Positions 25,101 to 32,631 of a DNA stretch of 64,000 nucleotides are shown here, in pieces. Numbering within the stretch: the stretch's first letter is position 1; the number at the start of each line of letters is the position of its first letter. The translations under genes and the position numbers were made by a program. Below the pieces are notes generated by a model, which was not told the origin of the DNA, did no database searches, and saw only the letters and a list, made by a program, of their open reading frames with translations. Source of the DNA: Owenia fusiformis (Eukaryota > Annelida > Polychaeta > Sabellida > Oweniidae); assembly GCA_903813345.2 (NCBI GenBank), contig CAIIXF020000013.1:52414-116413 (forward strand), written 5' to 3'.

Positions 25101-28100
25101 TGTGCATCAAGGTTTTACAATTAATAAAAAAGTGTTCATTGCCTTCAACTTCAAGGATAATGTTTTTTACAATTAAAGTGGCCAGGCAGAATGCAAAATT
25201 CTGATATGATCTGATCAGCATCTGGCTGTTAGCAGAGGGGTTGACATATTATTTACATAAGATGTAAGTTATGAGCTTGTCTCATAGCTGTAGTCTGGAG
25301 TGAACTTACTGGTTTTCCCTGCCAAAAGATAGGTTTCAGGCTGATTCAATAGATATAGTTCAAAGAAATAATTATAGTGTTCTTTAAAGTATTACAGATT
25401 ATTGTTTATACATTACAAGGATCAAGTATCCAAATATAGTGTACAGATAAAATTTTATGTCCAGTCTGGTAGTTCCAAGTTTAATGAAATATGAAGTACC
25501 AAATATCTACATTGGAATCAGTTATATTTTTGGAGACAGACAATGACCATTAGTTAATCCTGTATATACCATATTTGGTAACATGAGGTACAGTGCTGGT
25601 ATATATTAATTGATCAGTCGTTTAATTGGCAAATTTTCTTGAATTTTAACATTTAATGTCCCAAACTCCCACAAACTGCAGAAAAGTATACACCATAAAT
25701 CATATTTACCAAAATTAGTGTCTCCAAGGCTTCACACCAGCGTATGCATTATGCATTTGTCACGAGTTTGAGCTGAAATTTCCCCAAAATGAAGTAGGCT
25801 AAGGGTAGTCTCTGCCAGGTTTGTTTATTGTGGTTTAGCTTGTAAGTGCTCAGAGGCAAATAATTCACGTGCGCAAAATAATCAAATAATCTGATTGGTT
25901 TAAACTTTGCTGCACATGCGCACAATGTGTGCCATGTTTTTTTCTAGTGATTTCGTTTTGTTTCATTGAGTTTCCGTTTCAGTGTAACTTCCCCAAAAAT
26001 GGCTGACCATGGACAGAATTAACAGGTAAAATCACTTCGAAATTTCAAGAGAACTTTTTACCTATAATAGTGAAACTTTTGTTTTATTTGTGCATTCTAT
26101 CTATCAGATAAGAGTCTCAGGGGGTATGTAGGCAAATTCATTTTGGTAGGAGCACTCTGTTTAGTTTGAAAACGCACCCTTAATTATTATATATCAGCAC
26201 TATAACTCATTTTCAGTGGACAGTAGGCTGACATTATAACTGGCGTGACTTCATATTCTTCAGCAAATGCGTGACAAATACGCAAATTGCGGGACAGTTG
26301 ACAGGCCTGCACAATGTTATATTGTGGAGATAGAACACAAAATTTATTTTACCTAGGACTTTGCAGGAGATAAAGTTGAAGAAATGGAAATGTCCATGAG
26401 ATATTAGCTTTGCATAAAAATAATGTCACTAACAAATAATGAAACCACAGACTAACAGTTGCCCATCAGTATGTGTATAGATATGTACCAATCAAGTTGG
26501 CATGTTTGTTCAGATTATGGCATGAAAAGTTAATTTATAATTTAAGATTTGAAATTTCGACAATATCCGAAGGCAAAATGTGTCTGTTTAGAAAAATATT
26601 GGTTTTTGTTAGATTGACACTGTTGATATTGCATAATTCACCCTCTGAATGGGTGAACAAGCATGTCAACTTGATGGGTACATATCTGTACCCATAATAA
26701 TGGGCTACTGTCAGCCTATGGTTCCCATCATATATAGACATATAAAGTTTGTCCCCATAGTCACTTGTGTATTGGTCTGCTGTGCCACAACTGCTAGCAT
26801 ATTTGTGACGTGTCATAGACACCGACATCATAATTGGATCTGCAATAAAATATGCTTGTATTTCAAACACTACGTCCTGGTTGTTTTTCATTTGTCAACA
26901 GCCATTGTGGCCTTCATTTGTTTGGCAGACATTCATGGGGGGTTTGTGTAAAAACTGGGTGACCGGGTACCTAACATTCCTAGCAGGGTTAATAATTTAA
27001 TTTTTCATTGTATTTTAAACCCCCCAGTAATTCTCCTGATAAAAACAAAAATTAATGTTTCAATACAGGCGTACGCAAATCTTCCATATTTTTATCCCAA
27101 CGAACGAAGTTCTGTAGGGATATAATGAAGCCCTCCATCCGTCCGTCCGGAAGAAAACTCAAATACTAGTCGACGGATTTAGATTTTGGAACGATGTATA
27201 TTGGTGAATAGTTTTACGCAAAAAAATCTTTTTTTCAATATGGCCGTCGCTTCAAAAATGGCGGGAATTTTAGCAAAAATCTAAGTTTTTCATTTAAAAC
27301 CAAAGCAATAAATATTATTGTTGAAAATTTTAGTAGTATATTCACAACATCTATCTATTTCACATATATTCTGTGTTTTTCACCCTGACCCCCAGGGGCC
27401 GTGAATGGGGGGTCGGGAAAACAGGAATTTGTGTTAATTTTGAGATGTTTTTGAAGTATAGCTTTATTATACTCAAATGAAAGGCAATTTAGAGTAGATT
27501 GCAAATATCATATCGTTTTTCTGATTAGGGCCTCGTAAAATTCAAAATAGCCGCCTAATGTGGGATTTCGCAATGATTTTCTGATCTCTTCAAAGTATGG
27601 CTATATTATAGTCAAATTGAAGGACTTTAGGAGTAGATCACAATTATGGTATAGTTTTTCTGACTTGTGCCTCGGAAAATTCAAAATGGCTGCCTAGCAC
27701 AAGTACAGTTTATTATCCTCAAATGAAAGGCAATTTAGAGTAGATTGCAAATAATGTTTCTTTTTTCTGATTTGGGCCTCGTAAATTTCAAAATGGCCAC
27801 CTAATGTGGGATTTAACGCTATAATTTTTTGATCCCTTTAAAGTATGGCTATAGTATACTCAAATTGAAGGAATTTTAGATTAGATCACAATTCTGGTAT
27901 TGTTTTTCACATTTGTACCTCAGAAAATTCAAAATGGCTGCCTTGCAGGAATTCGCAATTCTAAAATCTATATTTTTCGTTTTTAACCAAAGTAATGAGT
28001 ATAACTGATTGGAATTTTGGTAATTGATATATTGTTCGTTGGGATTTGCTACTCCGTGGAGTTGCCGTTTTCTAGTTTAATTTCTAGTAGAAATCACCTG

Positions 28101-31100
28101 CTCCCAAGTCACTTATTTTGTTCGAATTTCGTCCGTGATATTGCCATTGTATTCATCTGATGGTATTGGGTTATCATATCTCGTATACATCATCCATCTT
28201 AGAAAAAATTTAATACAATATTGCACAGATCAGTCTGGGTTTTCATAATGATGAATAAATGATGTGGTTCTGGGTCTAGATATGCACAACTTCATACGGG
28301 GGAGTATTCTTTATATCAAAAATAGACCAACAAGACTTCGGAGGTTATGTCTATTCATAGCATGACAAGTCAATTACCTACATATAAGGTGGAAATGTGA
28401 AACTTTAAAAATTGATAACCCTGCTAGGAACGTTCGGTCACCCGACCACCAGGTTACCTGGTCGTGAGCAGGATTGCAGGTGAATACGATTTTCATCAAC
28501 AAGATATGGATGGAACAATATGATTTTATTTGAATATCAAAAAATTTCCTGGCTATTATTCTCTGGGAGTTTATAGTATCATGGTATAAATATAGGTTAT
28601 TTAATGGGAGGGATGGAATATGAATTTAATTCCGAGGGTCAGTGTGATATTTTCCGAGGCCAATATCATATTTTCTCAAGGAAAAAATTCATATTCCATC
28701 ACGAACATCAATAACCTATTTATTCCATGAGATTTTTTGTGAAACTTATATATTTTCAAGTTTGATTTGTCATCCAATGATTTGTCATCCAATGATGGTG
28801 ACATAAAATGATACAATTTGATTTATCATATAACATTTTCAACTTTTATTTACAAGTTTTAAAACAGAACGGAATATGTAAAAATCAAAAGAAATCAAGA
28901 GATTTGTCATCCAAGGATGGTGACATAAAATGATACAATTTGATTTATCATATAACATTTTCAACTTTTATTTACAAGTTTTAAAACAGAACGGAATATG
29001 TAAAAATCAAAAGAAATCGAACAGTAATATTTCTGATACGTGATTTTGCTGATACGGCATCTGATACGGGATTTTGGGGGCGAGCTGATACAGGATTTTT
29101 TGGAATATCAATTCTATTTCCTGTTTATTTCCCAAACATGTTATTATGGAATAAATTCTGTTATGTACCTATGAATATAATTAATTTTGCCTAGAAACTA
29201 CCGAAATAGCATTTGTTCTGTGCCAATATTGCACCTTGTGCTATTCAAGGAAAATAATGCTGATCAAAGTATTGAATAGCAATAATAATTTAAGATTGAA
29301 GTTTAGATCTCAGCACATTCTGGATCTTAGTGCTTTGTACAATAAAGAGTCCTTTTCCTTTTGAAAACCTCAACTTGATGTAATCCAATATTAGATATCA
29401 AATGGGAAGAAGCATATCCTACTGGTTTTCCATATGTTGATTTGAATTATTGCAGGAAATGGATACCAATAAAATCCAGTTCAGTCTGGCATTATGTAAT
29501 AACAGAAGAAACCAGTGGTGCTCTGGATAAACATCTGGCTGTGCCTTGTTAGAAGTGAAATGTTTGGTGTCATTCTAGTTTTCATGGTTAATTCCCTAAT
29601 ATCATTTTAGTAATTGTTCATTATTGTTTAGTAGAAAACAAAGAAAACAATTAATTTACTCACTTAGGAACCCCAAATCATCTATTGAACGTTTCAATTG
29701 TTCTAAATCTGTGTCTGTCCTCTTTGTTTTTGTTCTGTCTATGTCAATGAATGGCCAAACTGTAGCTGTTGGTAACAGTTGTATTTCGCCAAAATTCAAG
29801 TTTTGATACATCTTGGTCTCTGAAATGCATGTGTAATAAGATAAGTGTACATCATTATTAAACAAGAAAGTCTATATTAAAATTTATAATTCAATTCTGA
29901 TTATGTTCCTTCGGATTTACATTATAGAGTCAACTGGGAGAAGGCAAACAATACAAACTACACTAATCCGTGTCTGTTTTTACCAAATTACAACATTTTC
30001 CAATGATCAAAGCATAAAAATTGATAATATAAGATCACCCATTGTACTGTTTGAATGCTTTTTAAATATCTTATGCAACGCACTGGTCAAAGGACAAGTT
30101 CTAGTCTGGCAAGTGATTTCAGCCAGTCAGGTCAGGTGTAAATAGGTACATAGTTTTACGCAAAAAAAATTTTTCCAAGATGGCCAACGCTTTAAAAATG
30201 GCGGGGATTTTTCGCAACAATTTTAAGTTTTCCACTTTAAACCAAAGTCATAAATATAACTGTGGGAAATTTTGGTAGTATATTCACAACATCTATCTAT
30301 TTCACATATATTCCGTGTTTTTCAGCCTGTTCCCCAGGGCCCCTGTATAGGGGCGGGGAAAACGGCAATTTTAGTTAATTTTGAGATCTCTGTGAAGTAT
30401 AGCTTTATTATACTCAAATGAAAGGCATTTTAAAGTAGATTGCATATATTTTATCCCTTTTCTGATGAATAGATTGCAATTATGCTGATTCATGCCTCAG
30501 AAAATTCAAAATAGCTGCCTAGAGCAGGAATTCGCTATTACTTGGAGATCTCTTCAAAGTATGGTTAGTTTATACTTTATTAGATATCATATATTGTATT
30601 GTCTTTATGATCCATGGTTTTTAGACTCATAAATGCTCAAATGATTAAATTGGTGGAAATTCTGAGATATCTAATGTGTATCTTTTAATTCAAGGATAGT
30701 GTTCGTTGGGATTTGGCACTCCGTGGAGTTGCCGATTTCTAGTTTTGTTCAGTGCATACAAAAGATTATCATTCCCGGGGGAAATAATGAAACATACTTA
30801 CTATAGTTTAAAAAAATGTATTTGAGCAACTATTTTGGACAGGAGCAAGAAGTGAGTGGCGAGTACTGACATTCGATTTGCACCACTATAAAATATAACA
30901 TTTCTCACTAATTCTGTATGTTGTTTTTTTAGTAAATTCTCAAGGATAAGAAAAATATAAATAAAAAATTAGACAAATTATGAATATGGACCCCATGTCA
31001 ATTTTGCCAAATGTTCTAACTATTTCCTCATACTGCTATTGAAAATCTAGTTTTGAAAATATAAATCTTTCAATCACAAAGATAATTACCTTCCCAGACT

Positions 31101-32577
31101 AGATCAGTTGTCTTCATTATTGACTCCCTGGTCTCCAGGCATTTGCTTTCCCTGTGTAATAATAAAAAGGTACTTATAATTACATGCTGTAGTGAAAAAT
31201 CCAAAATGGATTGGAAATGGCCACCTTCATGCACATTTACACATTTGCTTTCCCTATCTCTAGGGGGCAATAATAAGCCAAGTAACATGAACACTAAGTA
31301 ACCATATGTTCCTCATGATCTCATTTACAACATGTTGCAAAAGAAGTTCAAATTCAGTTCAAATTTGGTGAATTTATGTTTTCGAAAGAAAGTTACAAAA
31401 AAATGTTAGTATCCCAGATAACGCATTAATTAATATTCAGACATATTATAGAAACAAAAATCACAAGTCGAATCCAAATCACTTAACTCAAAAAGCAACA
31501 AAAGCCATTTTTAAACTTAGAGGCTACTATAAAGTGCTAGGCAATCTCCCAGTAGATGTATAAATTAATTTTACCAATACTAGAATATGGAAATGAGGTA
31601 CTGGCAAAATCTAAAAGTTTTGATATCATAGAAAAGTTACATTTGCGATTCTTAAAACAACTCTTGCATGTTGAAACACAAACTTCAAATCTAGCAATAC
31701 TTGGTGAGTTTGGAAGATATCCCCTCATGATAAGAATGAAAGATTCAAAAGATTAAATACTGGTGTCAACTACTTACATTTCAATCTCAACACAAACTTA
31801 ATATAACATATCAACAGAACCTTCAAATCTATCATTGCGGTTGAAAATCATGGGTGTCCCAAATTCATAATATTCTGAAAGAATGTGTGACCTACAAGAC
31901 ATGTGGGATAATCATTATAAATCTGATATTGACATTTCATCATACTTAACACTACATGTAAAAGTATCCAATAAACTGAGATCTCTTTATAGAAACCAGT
32001 GGCATGCTCTTATCAACAACCATTCAAAAAACCCATGTCTTATAACATATTCATTATTTAAAGTAGAATTTAAGAAAGAGCCATTTTTAATGATAAAGAA
32101 CAGCAAACTTCGAAATGTACTGTGTAAAATAAGACTAAGTAATCATAAATTAGAAATTGAAAAAGGTCGACACAAAAAGAAAAATGAACAAAAGGTACAA
32201 TTAGAAGACAGACTCTGTTTAAAGTGCAATATCTAAAGAAAGTAGAAGATGTATTACATTTAATATTTTACTGCATTCAAAACATTAGACAGTTTATATA
32301 GATAGCAATTTATATAATTTTAACATTTATCTAGTTTGTACCATAGTATGTATATTATGTAGCCATTTCTGTAAGTAGTTTCAGTCCAGGTATATATAAA
32401 CACTGTTAGATTTGTATCATGCAAATAACATCTTGATGTAATTATTTTTATACTTTTATATATAACTGATGACTGTGTATATTTTTAGACTTGTACACAA
32501 AACACATGTGTAAAAAAATGTTTGTTTAGTGACCCATATGTTGGAGAGACTGACATGAGAAGGAGTCAAAAAAAGAA

Positions 32578-32631
<54 letters not shown>

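Noticed and set aside
25930-26030. ATGGCTGACCATGGACAG with a nearby donor AACAG|GTAAAA, like a first exon
   Set aside because: The frame stops after seven codons and no partner exon was found.
26535-26951. Overlapping 118- and 100-codon frames on opposite strands
   Set aside because: Generated mainly by the inverted-repeat MITE at 26452-26722; no motif.
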